From Enterobacter pseudoroggenkampii (GTDB lineage: Bacteria > Pseudomonadota > Gammaproteobacteria > Enterobacterales > Enterobacteriaceae), in NCBI RefSeq assembly GCF_026420145.1, contig NZ_JAPMLV010000002.1, positions 124,001 to 188,000 on the forward strand: DNA of 64,000 nt, written 5' to 3'. A program made the position numbers and the translations under genes. Positions 31,579 through 42,806 of the stretch are shown in pieces. Under the pieces are notes generated by a model that was not told the DNA's origin, ran no database searches, and saw nothing but the letters and a program-made list of their open reading frames with translations. The first letter of the stretch is position 1. Each line of letters starts with the position of its first letter.

Positions 31579-33288
31579 ATGGCAATTGCGATTGGCCTCG
31601 ATTTTGGCAGCGACTCGGTTCGCGCGCTGGCAGTGGACTGTACGTCCGGCCAGGAGATAGCAACCAGCGTTGAGTGGTACCCGCGCTGGCAAGAGGGGCG
31701 CTACTGCGATGCGCCAAACAACCAGTTCCGCCACCACCCGCGTGACTACATTGAGTCGATGGAAGCGGCGATCAAAACCGTCCTGGCTGAACTGTCGGAC
31801 GCCCAGCGGGCTGAGATTGTCGGCATTGGCGTCGACAGCACCGGCTCCACGCCGGCCCCTGTGGATGCCGAAGGCCGCGTGCTGGCGCTGCGTCCTGAGT
31901 TTGCCGACAACCCGAACGCCATGTTCGTGCTGTGGAAAGACCATACCGCCGTGGAAGAGGCCGAAGCCATTACCCGCCTGTGCCATCAGCCGGGCAAAAC
32001 GGACTACTCGCGCTACATCGGCGGAATTTATTCCAGCGAATGGTTCTGGGCCAAGATCCTCCACGTCACCCGTGCCGACGCCGCCGTCGCGCAGGCTGCG
32101 GCGTCATGGGTTGAGCTGTGCGACTGGGTGCCTGCCCTGCTCTCCGGCACCACGCGTCCACAGGATATACGCCGCGGTCGCTGCAGCGCCGGGCATAAAT
32201 CCCTGTGGCATGAAAGCTGGGGCGGCCTGCCTCCGGTCGCGTTCTTCGATGAGCTCGACCCGATCATCAACAAGAGCCTGACATACCCGCTGTTTACCGA
32301 CACCTTTACCGCCGATATTCCCGTAGGCACCCTCTGTGAGGAGTGGGCGACGCGTCTCGGTCTGCCGCAGAACGTGGCGATCTCCGGCGGCGCGTTTGAT
32401 TGCCATATGGGCGCCGTGGGCGCGGGCGCGCAGCCAAACACGCTGGTCAAAGTCATCGGGACCTCCACCTGCGACATCCTGACGGCGGATAAAGCCACCG
32501 TCGGCGACCGCGCGGTGAAAGGCATCTGTGGCCAGGTTGACGGCAGCGTGGTGCCGGACTTCATCGGTCTGGAGGCCGGTCAGTCCGCGTTTGGCGATAT
32601 CTACGCCTGGTTTGGCCGCGTGCTGGGCTGGCCGCTGGATCGGCTGGCGGCGGCGCATCCTGAACTGAAAACCCAGATAGCCGAGAGCAAAAAGCAGCTT
32701 CTGCCGCAGCTCACCGAAGCCTGGGCCAAAAATCCGTCTCTCGAACATTTGCCGGTGGTGCTGGACTGGTTTAACGGCCGCCGCACGCCGTTTGCCAACC
32801 AGCGTCTGAAAGGGGTGATCGCGGATCTCAACCTGGCGACCGACGCGCCTGCGCTGTTCGGCGGACTGATTGCCGCCACCGCCTTTGGTGCCCGCGCCAT
32901 TATGGAGTGCTTCACCGAGCAGGGCATCGACGTGAACAACGTGATGGCGCTGGGCGGTATCGCCCGTAAAAACCCGGTGATCATGCAGGCCTGCTGCGAC
33001 GTGCTGAACCGTCCGCTGCAGATTGTGGCCTCCGATCAGTGCTGCGCGCTGGGCGCGGCGATTTTCGCCGCCGTGGCCGCAGGCGTTCATGCGGATATCC
33101 CGACCGCGCAGCAGCACATGGCGAGCGCCGTCGAAAACACACTCCAGCCGCGTACTCAACAGGCACAACGCTTTGAACAGCTTTATCAGCGCTACCAGCA
33201 ATGGGCAAAAAGCGCCGAACTTCACTATCTCCCTGTCGCCGCCCCGGCCAAAAGCACCGCGGACACTACGGCAACCCTGACCCATTAA
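31579..33288 (+). CDS. araB: AraB, L-ribulokinase
   Basis: AraB phosphorylates L-ribulose with ATP, the second step of arabinose catabolism. I start it at the ATG at 31579 ([20 protein letters not shown]), preceded by GGAG, giving 569 residues (E. coli 566). The FGGY-kinase fold is shown by the N-terminal phosphate loop [10 protein letters not shown], by [13 protein letters not shown] and by the C-terminal ATP motif [15 protein letters not shown]. Codons upstream of the ATG in the same frame fall in the promoter. araA follows after ten bases. Confidence 0.96.
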   Translation: MAIAIGLDFGSDSVRALAVDCTSGQEIATSVEWYPRWQEGRYCDAPNNQFRHHPRDYIESMEAAIKTVLAELSDAQRAEIVGIGVDSTGSTPAPVDAEGRVLALRPEFADNPNAMFVLWKDHTAVEEAEAITRLCHQPGKTDYSRYIGGIYSSEWFWAKILHVTRADAAVAQAAASWVELCDWVPALLSGTTRPQDIRRGRCSAGHKSLWHESWGGLPPVAFFDELDPIINKSLTYPLFTDTFTADIPVGTLCEEWATRLGLPQNVAISGGAFDCHMGAVGAGAQPNTLVKVIGTSTCDILTADKATVGDRAVKGICGQVDGSVVPDFIGLEAGQSAFGDIYAWFGRVLGWPLDRLAAAHPELKTQIAESKKQLLPQLTEAWAKNPSLEHLPVVLDWFNGRRTPFANQRLKGVIADLNLATDAPALFGGLIAATAFGARAIMECFTEQGIDVNNVMALGGIARKNPVIMQACCDVLNRPLQIVASDQCCALGAAIFAAVAAGVHADIPTAQQHMASAVENTLQPRTQQAQRFEQLYQRYQQWAKSAELHYLPVAAPAKSTADTTATLTH

Positions 33289-33298
33289 GGACACGATG

Positions 33299-34801
33299 AT
33301 GACCATTTTTAATAATTATGAAGTGTGGTTTGTGATTGGCAGCCAGCATCTGTATGGACCGGAAGCACTGCAGCAGGTGACGAAACATGCGGAGCACGTC
33401 GTTAACGCGCTGAACGCGGAAGCCAAACTGCCGTGCAAACTGGTGCTGAAACCGCTGGGCACGACGCCGGATGAAATTACCCACATCTGCCGCGACGCCA
33501 ACTACGACGATAAATGCGCCGGCCTGGTGGTGTGGCTGCACACCTTCTCTCCCGCCAAAATGTGGATCAACGGCCTGTCTATCCTCAACAAACCGCTGCT
33601 GCAGTTCCATACCCAGTTCAACGCCTCCCTGCCGTGGGACAGTATCGACATGGACTTTATGAACCTGAACCAGACCGCGCACGGCGGCCGCGAGTTCGGC
33701 TTCATCGGCGCGCGTATGCGTCAGCAGCACGCGGTGGTCACCGGCCACTGGCAGGATGGCAAGGCGCAACAGCGTATCGGCTCCTGGATGCGTCAGGCGG
33801 TCTCTAAACAGGACACCCGCCACCTGAAAGTGGTACGTTTCGGGGACAACATGCGTGAAGTGGCGGTCACCGACGGCGACAAAGTGGCCGCGCAGATCAA
33901 GTTCGGCTTCTCCGTGAATACCTGGGCCGTGGGCGACCTGGTGCAGGTGGTGAATGAAATCAGCGACGGCGACGTGAGCGCGCTGGTGGACGAGTACGAA
34001 AGCAGCTACCGCCTGACGCCTGCGGCACAAATCAACGGCGACAAGCGTCAGAACGTGCTGGACGCGGCGCGCATCGAGCTGGGCATGAAGCGCTTCCTGG
34101 AACAGGGCGGCTTCCACGCCTTTACCACCACCTTTGAAGATCTCCACGGCCTGAAACAGCTGCCGGGTCTGGCGGTACAACGTCTGATGCAGCAGGGCTA
34201 CGGCTTTGCGGGCGAAGGCGACTGGAAAACTGCCGCTCTGCTTCGCATCATGAAGGTGATGTCGACCGGTCTGCAGGGCGGCACCTCCTTTATGGAGGAC
34301 TACACCTACCACTTCGAAAACGGCAACGACCTGGTGCTCGGCTCGCACATGCTGGAAGTGTGTCCTTCCATCGCGGTAGAGGAAAAACCGATCCTCGACG
34401 TGCAGTACCTCGGCATCGGCGGTAAAGCCGATCCGGCGCGTCTGATCTTCAACACCCGCACGGGCCCGGCCATCAACGCCAGCCTGATCGACCTTGGCGA
34501 TCGTTTCCGCCTGCTGGTGAACTGCGTCGATGCGGTTGAAACGCCACATTCTCTGCCGAAACTGCCGGTCGCCAACGCCCTGTGGAAAGCACAGCCTGAC
34601 CTGCCAACCGCCTCAGAGGCCTGGATCCTGGCCGGCGGCGCGCACCACACGGTGTTCAGCCACGCGCTGGATCTGAACGACATGCGTCAGTTCGCCGAGC
34701 TGCACGACATCGAGCTTACCGTGATTGATAACGATACCCGCCTGCCCGCCTTCAAAGACGCGCTGCGCTGGAATGAAGTCTATTACGGTTCAAAACGCTA
34801 A
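33299..34801 (+). CDS. araA: AraA, L-arabinose isomerase
   Basis: AraA converts L-arabinose to L-ribulose with Mn2+. Two adjacent ATG codons stand at 33296 and 33299; I choose the second ([20 protein letters not shown]), which gives the E. coli length of 500 residues, and AAGGA precedes both. The metal ligands are in the conserved segments [23 protein letters not shown] and [10 protein letters not shown], and near the end [13 protein letters not shown]. The gap to araD is filled by a BIME. Confidence 0.96.
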   Translation: MTIFNNYEVWFVIGSQHLYGPEALQQVTKHAEHVVNALNAEAKLPCKLVLKPLGTTPDEITHICRDANYDDKCAGLVVWLHTFSPAKMWINGLSILNKPLLQFHTQFNASLPWDSIDMDFMNLNQTAHGGREFGFIGARMRQQHAVVTGHWQDGKAQQRIGSWMRQAVSKQDTRHLKVVRFGDNMREVAVTDGDKVAAQIKFGFSVNTWAVGDLVQVVNEISDGDVSALVDEYESSYRLTPAAQINGDKRQNVLDAARIELGMKRFLEQGGFHAFTTTFEDLHGLKQLPGLAVQRLMQQGYGFAGEGDWKTAALLRIMKVMSTGLQGGTSFMEDYTYHFENGNDLVLGSHMLEVCPSIAVEEKPILDVQYLGIGGKADPARLIFNTRTGPAINASLIDLGDRFRLLVNCVDAVETPHSLPKLPVANALWKAQPDLPTASEAWILAGGAHHTVFSHALDLNDMRQFAELHDIELTVIDNDTRLPAFKDALRWNEVYYGSKR

Positions 34802-34810
34802 GCCCTGAAT

Positions 34811-34876
34811 GCCCGGTGGCACTGCGTTTACCGGGCCTACGGTTTCGTAGGCCGGATAAGCGAAGCGCCATCCGGC
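34811..34876. repeat. REP/BIME element between araA and araD
   Basis: Two inverted REP units flank a short linker. The first runs 34811-34836 (GCCCGGTGGC to ACCGGGC) and the second 34851-34876 (GCCGGATAAGC to GCCATCCGGC), joined by CTACGGTTTCGTAG, which is itself an inverted repeat. The transcript can form a large double hairpin inside the araBAD message. Confidence 0.92.
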
Positions 34877-34887
34877 AGGAGACAACT

Positions 34888-35583
34888 ATGTTAGACGATC
34901 TCAAACGTCAGGTGCTCGAAGCCAACCTGGCGCTGCCGAAACATAATCTGGTGACCCTGACCTGGGGCAACGTCAGCGCCGTTGATCGGGAAAAAGGCGT
35001 GTTCGTGATTAAGCCTTCCGGCGTGGATTACACGGTGATGACCGCAGACGATATGGTGGTTGTCAGCCTCGAGACCGGCGAAGTGGTGGAAGGCAACAAA
35101 AAACCGTCCTCCGATACGCCCACTCACCGCCTGCTCTATCGGTCATTCCCGACCATCGGCGGCATCGTGCATACCCATTCGCGCCATGCCACCATCTGGG
35201 CGCAGGCGGGCCAGTCCATCCCGGCGACCGGTACCACCCACGCGGACTACTTTTACGGCACCATCCCCTGCACGCGTCTGATGACCGATGCAGAAATCAA
35301 CGGCGAGTATGAGTGGGAAACCGGCAACGTGATCGTTGAGACCTTCGAAAAACAGGGGATCGACGCGGCGCAGATGCCCGGCGTGCTGGTGCACTCCCAC
35401 GGCCCGTTTGCCTGGGGGAAAAACGCGGAGGACGCGGTGCATAACGCCATCGTGCTCGAAGAGATCGCCTATATGGGGATCTTCTGTCGCCAGCTGGCAC
35501 CGCAGCTGCCGGATATGCAGCAAACCCTGCTGGATAAGCATTACCTGCGCAAGCACGGCGCGAAGGCCTACTACGGGCAGTAA
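34888..35583 (+). CDS. araD: AraD, L-ribulose-5-phosphate 4-epimerase
   Basis: AraD epimerises L-ribulose-5-phosphate to D-xylulose-5-phosphate, feeding the pentose phosphate pathway. I start it at the ATG at 34888 ([20 protein letters not shown]), giving 231 residues as in E. coli; a longer frame from 34816 reads through the BIME. Zn2+ ligands of the class II aldolase/epimerase family are seen in [11 protein letters not shown] and [10 protein letters not shown]. The Shine-Dalgarno AGGAGA directly abuts the second REP unit. Confidence 0.96.
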   Translation: MLDDLKRQVLEANLALPKHNLVTLTWGNVSAVDREKGVFVIKPSGVDYTVMTADDMVVVSLETGEVVEGNKKPSSDTPTHRLLYRSFPTIGGIVHTHSRHATIWAQAGQSIPATGTTHADYFYGTIPCTRLMTDAEINGEYEWETGNVIVETFEKQGIDAAQMPGVLVHSHGPFAWGKNAEDAVHNAIVLEEIAYMGIFCRQLAPQLPDMQQTLLDKHYLRKHGAKAYYGQ

Positions 35584-35584
35584 G

Positions 35585-35600
35585 CTGTATATAAACCCAG
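35585..35600 (+). promoter_or_regulatory. LexA box of polB
   Basis: CTGTATATAAACCCAG has the CTG-N10-CAG form of the SOS box, with one change from CTGT-N8-ACAG. It stands 58 bp before polB, a known SOS gene (dinA) in E. coli, immediately after the araD stop. Confidence 0.8.
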
Positions 35601-35612
35601 CATTAAAATCTT

Positions 35613-35645
35613 AACCAGGCTATAATCAGGCCTGGTTTTGTTTTC
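35613..35645 (+). terminator. araBAD terminator overlapping a polB -10
   Basis: AACCAGGC (35613-35620) and GCCTGGTT (35630-35637) form an 8-bp stem followed by TTGTTTT. The nine-base loop begins with TATAAT (35621-35626), a consensus -10 that suits polB, whose start is 32 bases downstream. Confidence 0.8.
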
Positions 35646-35657
35646 TGGGATAACGGC

Positions 35658-38015
35658 GTGGCGCAGGCGCAAGAAGGTTTTTTACTGACCCGACACTGGC
35701 GGGATACCCCTCAGGGCACCGAGGTCGCGTTCTGGCTGGCGACGGACAACGGTCCGCTGCAGGTGACGCTGCCCCCGCAGGAATCCGTGGCCTTTATTCC
35801 TGAAGTCCACGTCGAGAAGGCGAAACAGCTGCTGCGCGGCGAAAACGGCTGGCGCATTACCCCGCTTGAACTGAAGGATTTCCACCGCCAGCCGGTTTAC
35901 GGCCTCTACTGTCGCGCCCATCGCCAGCTGATGCGCTATGAAAAACTGCTCCGCGAGGCGGGCGTGACGCTCTACGAAGCCGATATCCGCCCGCCGGAGC
36001 GCTTTCTGATGGAGCGGTTTATTACCGCCCCCGTCTGGGTCGACGGCACCGCGCATAGCGGCAGCCTCGTTAACGCTCGGCTGAAGCCGAACCCGCACTA
36101 CCGCCCACCGCTGAAGTGGGTCTCCCTGGATATCGAAACCACCCGTCACGGCGAACTGTACTGCATTGGCCTGGAAGGCTGCGGCGATCGGGTTGTCTAT
36201 ATGCTTGGGCCGCCGAATGGTGATGCCTCCGCGCTGGATTTCCGGCTTGAGTACGTCAACAGCCGCCCGCAGCTGCTGGAGAAGCTTAACCAGTGGTTTG
36301 CCGACTACGATCCCGATGTTCTGATCGGCTGGAACGTGGTGCAGTTTGACCTGCGCGTGCTGCAAAAACACGCCGAGCGCTACCGCATCCCGCTGATGCT
36401 CGGGCGCGGCAACAGCGAGCTGGAATGGCGCGAACACGGTTTTAAGAACGGCGTTTTCTTCGCACAGGCGAACGGCCGCCTGATTATCGACGGCATCGAG
36501 GCGCTCAAATCCGCCTTCTGGAGCTTCTCTTCCTTCTCCCTTGAAGCAGTGGCGCAGGAGCTGCTTGGCGAAGGTAAATCCATCGATAACCCCTGGGACA
36601 GAATGGACGAGATCGACCGGCGCTTTAACGAAGACAAGCCCGCGCTCGCCACCTATAACCTGAAAGACTGCGAGCTGGTCACGCAGATATTCCACAGAAC
36701 CGAGATTATGCCCTTCCTGCTGGAGCGCGCGACGGTTAACGGCCTGGCGGTCGACAGACATGGTGGTTCGGTTGCCGCCTTTAGCCATCTCTACTTTCCC
36801 CGAATGCACCGGGCAGGTTATGTCGCCCCTAACCTCGGGGAGGTGCCGCCGCAGGCCAGCCCCGGCGGCTACGTCATGGATTCCCGGCCAGGATTGTATG
36901 ACTCCGTTCTGGTCCTGGACTACAAAAGTCTGTACCCGTCGATAATCCGCACCTTCCTGATCGATCCCGTCGGGCTGGTTGAGGGCCTGGCCCAGCCGGA
37001 TGATGAGCACAGCACCGAAGGCTTCCTCGGCGCACGCTTCTCGCGGGAAAAACACTGTCTGCCTGACATTGTGGGAAACATCTGGCACGGCCGCGACGAG
37101 GCCAAGCGCCACGGTAACAAGCCGCTATCACAGGCGCTGAAAATCATCATGAACGCCTTTTACGGCGTGCTGGGCACCAGCGCCTGCCGCTTCTTTGACC
37201 CGCGCCTGGCGTCGTCGATCACCATGCGCGGGCACGAGATCATGCGCCAGACCAAAGCGCTGATTGAATCCCGGGGCTATGACGTCATCTACGGCGACAC
37301 CGACTCCACCTTTGTATGGCTTAAGGGCGCGCATTCGGAAGAAGACGCCGCGCAAATCGGTAAAGCGCTGGTCGCCTTCGTGAACGACTGGTGGCAGGAA
37401 CATCTGCAGAAAGCGCGGTTAACCAGCGCGCTGGAGCTGGAATTTGAAACCCATTTCGCCCGCTTTTTAATGCCCACCATTCGCGGTACCGATCAGGGCA
37501 GCAAGAAGCGCTACGCCGGGCTGATTCAGGAAGGCGACGCGCAGCGGATGGTTTTTAAAGGGCTCGAGACAGTGCGTACCGACTGGACGCCGCTGGCGCA
37601 GCAGTTCCAGCAGACGCTCTATCTTCGGGTGTTCCGCCATGAGCCCTATCAGGACTATGTGCGCGAGACGATAGCCAGCCTGATGGCGGGCGAACTTGAC
37701 GCGCAGCTGGTGTACCGCAAGCGCCTGCGCCGCCCGCTGGCGGAGTACCAGCGTAACGTTCCTCCGCACGTACGCGCCGCGCGTCTCGCGGATGAAGAAA
37801 ACGTCCGCCGCGGCCGCGCGCCGCAGTATCAAAACCGGGGAACCATCAAATACGTCTGGACCATTAGCGGCCCGGAACCCGTGGATTATCAGCGTTCTCC
37901 GCTGGATTACGAACACTATCTGACGCGTCAGCTTCAGCCGGTTGCCGACGGAATTTTGCCCTTCATCGACGATGATTTTGCTACACTAGTGACAGGGCAA
38001 CTTGGCCTATTTTGA
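35658..38015 (+). CDS. polB: PolB, DNA polymerase II
   Basis: Pol II is the SOS-induced B-family polymerase with proofreading that helps restart and bypass at lesions. The start is a GTG at 35658 ([18 protein letters not shown]). The product is 785 residues (E. coli 783). The 3'-5' exonuclease motif is DIETT (about residue 156). Polymerase motifs are [11 protein letters not shown] (motif A), [12 protein letters not shown] (motif B) and [10 protein letters not shown] (motif C). The gene is co-oriented with araBAD but has its own LexA-controlled promoter region. Confidence 0.97.
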   Translation: MAQAQEGFLLTRHWRDTPQGTEVAFWLATDNGPLQVTLPPQESVAFIPEVHVEKAKQLLRGENGWRITPLELKDFHRQPVYGLYCRAHRQLMRYEKLLREAGVTLYEADIRPPERFLMERFITAPVWVDGTAHSGSLVNARLKPNPHYRPPLKWVSLDIETTRHGELYCIGLEGCGDRVVYMLGPPNGDASALDFRLEYVNSRPQLLEKLNQWFADYDPDVLIGWNVVQFDLRVLQKHAERYRIPLMLGRGNSELEWREHGFKNGVFFAQANGRLIIDGIEALKSAFWSFSSFSLEAVAQELLGEGKSIDNPWDRMDEIDRRFNEDKPALATYNLKDCELVTQIFHRTEIMPFLLERATVNGLAVDRHGGSVAAFSHLYFPRMHRAGYVAPNLGEVPPQASPGGYVMDSRPGLYDSVLVLDYKSLYPSIIRTFLIDPVGLVEGLAQPDDEHSTEGFLGARFSREKHCLPDIVGNIWHGRDEAKRHGNKPLSQALKIIMNAFYGVLGTSACRFFDPRLASSITMRGHEIMRQTKALIESRGYDVIYGDTDSTFVWLKGAHSEEDAAQIGKALVAFVNDWWQEHLQKARLTSALELEFETHFARFLMPTIRGTDQGSKKRYAGLIQEGDAQRMVFKGLETVRTDWTPLAQQFQQTLYLRVFRHEPYQDYVRETIASLMAGELDAQLVYRKRLRRPLAEYQRNVPPHVRAARLADEENVRRGRAPQYQNRGTIKYVWTISGPEPVDYQRSPLDYEHYLTRQLQPVADGILPFIDDDFATLVTGQLGLF

Positions 38016-38143
38016 CGCGTGACGAAATGGCTGCCATCCAGTACCATAGCGCCCTTTCCATTCCCGGACCCATTTTTCGATGACCGTCTTTTTTGACGGG
38101 GGTCGAACTATTGCCTGCAATTAAAGATTAGAGCCGAACAACT

Positions 38144-41050
38144 ATGCCTTTTACACTTGGTCAACGCTGGATCAGCGATACAGAAAGCGAACTTGGATTA
38201 GGAACCGTCGTAGCAATTGATACGCGTATGGTTACCCTCCTCTTCCCAGCCACCGGTGAAAACCGTCTGTACGCTCGCAATGACTCCCCTGTCACCCGCG
38301 TGATGTTTAATCCGGGTGACACCGTGACCAGCCATGACGGCTGGCAGCTCAAGATTGAAGACGTAAAAGAAGAGAATGGACTGCTCGCCTACATCGGGAC
38401 TCGTCTGGACACCGACGAGGCCAATGTCATCCTGCGCGAAGTGCTGCTCGACAGCAAGCTGGTGTTCAGCAAGCCGCAGGACCGCCTGTTTGCCGGGCAA
38501 ATCGACCGTATGGATCGCTTCTCGCTGCGCTATCGCGCGCGTAAGTTCCAGAGTGAACAGTACCGCATGCCGTGGAGCGGCCTGCGCGGCCAGCGCACCA
38601 GCCTGATCCCCCACCAGCTGAACATCGCCCATGACGTGGGCCGTCGTCACGCGCCGCGCGTGCTGCTGGCAGATGAAGTGGGTCTGGGTAAAACCATCGA
38701 AGCGGGCATGATCCTGCATCAACAGCTGCTTTCCGGCGCCGCCGAACGCGTGCTGATTGTGGTGCCAGAAACCCTGCAGCACCAGTGGCTGGTTGAGATG
38801 CTGCGCCGCTTTAACCTGCGTTTCTCGCTGTTCGATGACGAACGCTACGCCGAAGCGCAGCACGATGCGGACAACCCGTTTGAAACCGAACAGCTGGTGA
38901 TTTGCTCTCTGGACTTCGTGCGCCGCAGCAAGCAGCGTCTTGAGCACCTGTGCGATGCCGAATGGGATCTGATGGTGGTCGACGAAGCGCACCACCTGGT
39001 CTGGAGCGAAGATGCGCCGAGCCGCGAATATATGGCTATCGAGCAGCTTGCCGAACGCGTGCCTGGCGTCCTGCTGCTGACCGCAACGCCGGAGCAGCTG
39101 GGTCTGGAAAGCCACTTCGCCCGTCTTCGCCTGCTCGATCCAAACCGTTTCCACGACTTTGCGCAGTTCGTGGAAGAACAGAATAACTACCGTCCGGTGG
39201 CGGATGCCGTCGCCATGCTGCTGGCGGGCAAGCGTCTTTCAAATGACGAACTCAACACCCTGAGCGATCTGATCGGCGAGCAGGATATCGAGCCGCTTTT
39301 GCAGGCCGCGAACAGCGAGAGCGACAACGCGGAATCCGCGCGCAAAGAGCTGATCGACATGCTGATGGACCGCCACGGCACCAGCCGCGTGCTGTTCCGA
39401 AACACCCGTAACGGCGTCAAAGGCTTCCCGAAACGCGAGCTGCACACCATCAAGTTACCGCTGCCGACGCAGTATCAGACGGCGATTAAAGTCTCCGGCA
39501 TTATGGGCGCGCGCAAAACGCAGGAAGAGCGCGCCCGCGACATGCTTTATCCGGAACAAATCTACCAGGAATTTGAAGGCGATACCGGCACCTGGTGGAA
39601 CTTCGATCCGCGCGTGGAGTGGCTGATGGGCTACCTGACCGCGCACCGCTCCCAGAAAGTGCTGGTGATCTGCGCCAAAGCGGCCACCGCGCTTCAGCTG
39701 GAGCAGGTCCTGCGCGAGCGCGAAGGTATTCGTGCCGCCGTGTTCCACGAAGGCATGTCCATCGTCGAGCGCGACCGCGCCGCGGCGTGGTTCGGCGAAG
39801 AGGACAGCGGCGCGCAGGTTCTGCTGTGCTCGGAAATCGGCTCTGAAGGCCGTAACTTCCAGTTCGCCAGCAACCTGGTGATGTTCGATCTGCCGTTTAA
39901 CCCGGATCTGCTGGAGCAGCGTATCGGCCGTCTGGACCGTATTGGTCAGGCGCATGATATTCAGATCCACGTGCCGTATCTGGAAAAAACCGCGCAGTCC
40001 GTGCTGGTACGCTGGTTCCACGAAGGTCTGGACGCGTTTGAACATACCTGCCCGACGGGCCGCACCATTTACGATCAGGTTCATGGCGATCTGATCGGCT
40101 ACCTGGCCGCGCCGGAAAACACCGACGGCTTTGACGGTCTGATTAAGTCCTGCCGCGAGAAGCACGACGCGCTGAAAGCGCAGCTGGAACAGGGTCGCGA
40201 TCGCCTGCTGGAGATCCATTCCAACGGCGGTGAAAAAGCGCAGGCGCTTGCTGAGAGTATTGAAGAGCAAGATGATGACACCAGTCTGATCAGCTTCTCC
40301 ATGAACTTGTTCGACATTGTCGGCATCAACCAGGACGACCGTGGCGAGAACCTGATAGTCCTGACCCCGTCCGATCACATGCTGGTACCGGATTTCCCGG
40401 GCCTGCCGGAAGATGGCTGTACGATCACCTTCGAGCGTGACGTGGCGTTGTCCCGTGAAGATGCCCAGTTCATCACCTGGGAACACCCGCTGATCCGCAA
40501 TGGGCTGGATCTGATCCTCTCCGGCGATACCGGCAGCAGCACGATCTCCCTGCTGAAAAACAAGGCGCTGCCGGTGGGGACGCTGCTGCTGGAGCTGATT
40601 TACGTTGTGGAAGCACAGGCGCCGAAGCAGCTGCAGCTCACCCGTTTCCTGCCGCCGACGCCGGTCCGTCTGCTGCTGGATAAAAACGGCACGAACCTGG
40701 CCGGACAGGTCGAGTTCGAAAGCTTCAACCGCCAGCTGAGCGCGGTGAACCGCCATACCGGCAGCAAGCTGGTTAACGCGGTCCAGCAGGACGTGCACGC
40801 TATTCTGCAGCAGGGCGAAACCCAGATTGAGAAAGCGGCCAGAGCGCTGATCGATGTCGCACGCGCGGAAGCCGACGAGAAACTGTCTGCGGAGCTGTCG
40901 CGTCTGGAAGCGCTGAAGGCCGTGAACCCTAACATCCGTGACGACGAGCTGGCGGCGATTGAAAGCAACCGTCAGCAGGTGCTGGAAAGCCTCAACCAGG
41001 CTAGCTGGCGTCTGGATGCCCTGCGTCTTATCGTTGTGACGCATCAGTAA
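38144..41050 (+). CDS. rapA: RapA, RNA polymerase recycling ATPase
   Basis: RapA (HepA) is a Swi2/Snf2-family ATPase bound to RNA polymerase that helps recycle stalled or post-termination complexes. The 968 residues equal E. coli RapA. Two N-terminal Tudor-like domains (about 1-107) precede the helicase core. Walker A is [13 protein letters not shown] (about 175), the DEAH box is [10 protein letters not shown] (about 280), and the C-terminal helicase half has [12 protein letters not shown] 128-bp gap upstream contains a small hairpin (CCGTC-TTTTTT-GACGG near 38081-38098). Confidence 0.97.
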   Translation: MPFTLGQRWISDTESELGLGTVVAIDTRMVTLLFPATGENRLYARNDSPVTRVMFNPGDTVTSHDGWQLKIEDVKEENGLLAYIGTRLDTDEANVILREVLLDSKLVFSKPQDRLFAGQIDRMDRFSLRYRARKFQSEQYRMPWSGLRGQRTSLIPHQLNIAHDVGRRHAPRVLLADEVGLGKTIEAGMILHQQLLSGAAERVLIVVPETLQHQWLVEMLRRFNLRFSLFDDERYAEAQHDADNPFETEQLVICSLDFVRRSKQRLEHLCDAEWDLMVVDEAHHLVWSEDAPSREYMAIEQLAERVPGVLLLTATPEQLGLESHFARLRLLDPNRFHDFAQFVEEQNNYRPVADAVAMLLAGKRLSNDELNTLSDLIGEQDIEPLLQAANSESDNAESARKELIDMLMDRHGTSRVLFRNTRNGVKGFPKRELHTIKLPLPTQYQTAIKVSGIMGARKTQEERARDMLYPEQIYQEFEGDTGTWWNFDPRVEWLMGYLTAHRSQKVLVICAKAATALQLEQVLREREGIRAAVFHEGMSIVERDRAAAWFGEEDSGAQVLLCSEIGSEGRNFQFASNLVMFDLPFNPDLLEQRIGRLDRIGQAHDIQIHVPYLEKTAQSVLVRWFHEGLDAFEHTCPTGRTIYDQVHGDLIGYLAAPENTDGFDGLIKSCREKHDALKAQLEQGRDRLLEIHSNGGEKAQALAESIEEQDDDTSLISFSMNLFDIVGINQDDRGENLIVLTPSDHMLVPDFPGLPEDGCTITFERDVALSREDAQFITWEHPLIRNGLDLILSGDTGSSTISLLKNKALPVGTLLLELIYVVEAQAPKQLQLTRFLPPTPVRLLLDKNGTNLAGQVEFESFNRQLSAVNRHTGSKLVNAVQQDVHAILQQGETQIEKAARALIDVARAEADEKLSAELSRLEALKAVNPNIRDDELAAIESNRQQVLESLNQASWRLDALRLIVVTHQ

Positions 41051-41062
41051 CCGGAGCGCAAG

Positions 41063-41722
41063 ATGGTGATGGAGCCGTACAATCCGCCGCAGGATCCCTG
41101 GCTGGTCATTCTGTATCAGGATGAACACATTATGGTGGTCAACAAGCCCAGCGGGCTGTTGTCCGTGCCGGGGCGTCTGGATGAGCACAAAGACAGCGTG
41201 ATGACGCGCATTCAGCGCGATTATCCTCAGGCGGAGTCTGTCCATCGCCTGGACATGGCCACCAGCGGCGTGATTGTGGTGGCGCTGAATAAGGCGGCGG
41301 AACGCGAGCTGAAGCGCCAGTTCCGCGAGCGCGAGCCGAAAAAGCAGTATGTCGCCCGCGTCTGGGGTCACCCCGCGCAGGCGGAAGGGCTGGTGGATTT
41401 ACCGCTGATCTGCGACTGGCCAAACCGGCCAAAGCAGAAGGTGTGCTACGAAACCGGCAAGGCCGCGCAGACCGAGTATGAAGTGCTGGAGTACGCGCCG
41501 GATAATACCGCGCGCGTCCTGCTTAAGCCGATTACCGGTCGCTCACACCAGCTGCGTGTGCATATGCTTGCCCTGGGTCATCCGATTCTGGGTGACCGGT
41601 TTTACGCGCCGCCTGAAGCGCTGGCCTTAGCGCCACGTCTGCAGCTGCACGCGCAGACGCTCACCATCACCCATCCGGCCTTTGGTAACGCGATGACGTT
41701 TAAAGCCCCGGTGGACTTCTAA
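41063..41722 (+). CDS. rluA: RluA, 23S rRNA/tRNA pseudouridine synthase
   Basis: RluA makes pseudouridine at 746 in 23S rRNA and at position 32 in several tRNAs. The 219-residue length equals E. coli RluA. The catalytic aspartate lies in the RluA-family motif VHRLDMATSGV (about residue 64), and the later GRSHQLRVHMLALGHPILGDRFY stretch is typical. It follows rapA after 12 bases and ends at a bidirectional terminator shared with djlA. Confidence 0.96.
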   Translation: MVMEPYNPPQDPWLVILYQDEHIMVVNKPSGLLSVPGRLDEHKDSVMTRIQRDYPQAESVHRLDMATSGVIVVALNKAAERELKRQFREREPKKQYVARVWGHPAQAEGLVDLPLICDWPNRPKQKVCYETGKAAQTEYEVLEYAPDNTARVLLKPITGRSHQLRVHMLALGHPILGDRFYAPPEALALAPRLQLHAQTLTITHPAFGNAMTFKAPVDF

Positions 41723-41750
41723 AAAAAAGCCCGACACCGTCGGGCTTTTT
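41721..41750. terminator. Bidirectional terminator of rluA and djlA
   Basis: A 7-bp stem (GCCCGAC 41729-41735 with GTCGGGC 41739-41745) with a three-base loop is flanked by A8 on one side and T5 on the other, so it works for both convergent genes. Confidence 0.93.
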
Positions 41751-41751
41751 C

Positions 41752-42567
41752 TTATTTGAAACCTTTCTTCTCTTTAATGAGCTCGTACGCCTTCTGGATT
41801 TCCTGCGCTTTTTGCTTCGCCATCTCCATCATTTCTGGCGGCAGGCCTTTCGCGACCAGTTTGTCCGGATGGTGCTCGCTCATGAGCTTACGATAGGCAC
41901 GTTTAATCGTGGTCTGATCGTCAGAGGGCTTTACGCCAAGCACGTTGCAGGCATCTTCCAGCGTCGGTCCACGCTGCGCCTGCTGCCAGGCCCCGCCGGA
42001 CGACTGCTGGTGATAGCCGCCGCCAAACTGCGCCCCGCCCTGCATCATGCGCAGGAACTGGTCGAACTGCATGCGGGAGATGCCCAGCTCTTCCGCAATG
42101 ACGTACAGCACATCACGTTCATTAGGGTGAAGTGAACCGTCGGCGAAGGCCGCCTGGATTTGAATTTCCAGAAACATCCGAATTAAATCAAAACGTCCAA
42201 AACAGATGCTGCGGAACTGACGCATTTTTTCGCGAAGCGGATAGTTATCCGATTTACCGATGCGAAACGCATTTTGCGCCTCCAGGCGGGAGTCACCGTG
42301 CAGGTTCATACGATCCATAAAAACGCTGGCAATCTGAATATCGGCTTCTGTTACGCGCCCTTTGGATTTGGTTAAGTGCCCCATGACCTCAAAGGTGGTG
42401 GAGAAAAAGAGTGACTGACGCTCGCGCTGATTGGCAAACCAGGCCATTTTGCGGCTGCGCGCCTTATCAAACATATGGCCGATAATAAGCCCAAGCACAA
42501 TCCCCCAGAACCCGGCACCCATGATGATGGCGAACGCAACGCCGATTATTTTACCCCAATACTGCAT
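41752..42567 (-). CDS. djlA: DjlA, membrane-anchored DnaJ-like co-chaperone
   Basis: DjlA is a type III DnaJ homologue anchored in the inner membrane that stimulates DnaK; overproduction induces capsule through the Rcs pathway in E. coli. The 271 residues match E. coli. There is one N-terminal membrane helix with a glycine-rich dimerisation face ([18 protein letters not shown]), a TerB-like central domain, and a C-terminal J domain with the invariant HPD (in [11 protein letters not shown]). It is divergent from lptD. Confidence 0.95.
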   Translation of the reverse strand: MQYWGKIIGVAFAIIMGAGFWGIVLGLIIGHMFDKARSRKMAWFANQRERQSLFFSTTFEVMGHLTKSKGRVTEADIQIASVFMDRMNLHGDSRLEAQNAFRIGKSDNYPLREKMRQFRSICFGRFDLIRMFLEIQIQAAFADGSLHPNERDVLYVIAEELGISRMQFDQFLRMMQGGAQFGGGYHQQSSGGAWQQAQRGPTLEDACNVLGVKPSDDQTTIKRAYRKLMSEHHPDKLVAKGLPPEMMEMAKQKAQEIQKAYELIKEKKGFK

Positions 42568-42650
42568 ATACTCCCCGGATAGTCATATTCCTGGCCGACG
42601 CAACGTCATCATCACTGTGTTCAAGTCACGGTCAATTGAAGGACATCGCC

Positions 42651-42656
42651 TATAAT
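42651..42656 (+). promoter_or_regulatory. Possible lptD -10 box
   Basis: A perfect TATAAT stands 150 bp before lptD in the djlA-lptD divergent region (42568-42806). No good -35 is seen at 16-18 bp. lptD is SigmaE-controlled in E. coli; I could not find a convincing SigmaE promoter by eye. Confidence 0.4.
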
Positions 42657-42806
42657 TTGCTTTATCATACTCGTCATTCGATAGCGAGCCTAACACTCTG
42701 GCACGCAAACGGGCAGGATTAACGCTGGTACTGCGCAGATGAGTAAGATAGTCTCTGAGCGTTTGTAAGCCGTAGCCACTGATGACGGAACAATAAAATA
42801 CAACGT

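Noticed and set aside
39455..41371. 638-codon minus-strand frame opposite rapA and rluA
   Set aside because: Antisense shadow spanning two well-identified genes; no start signal and no family.
42720..42790. Possible SigmaE promoter for lptD (GGTACT with a downstream TCTGA)
   Set aside because: The spacing is about 20 bp instead of 15-16 and the -35 is poor, so I did not call it.
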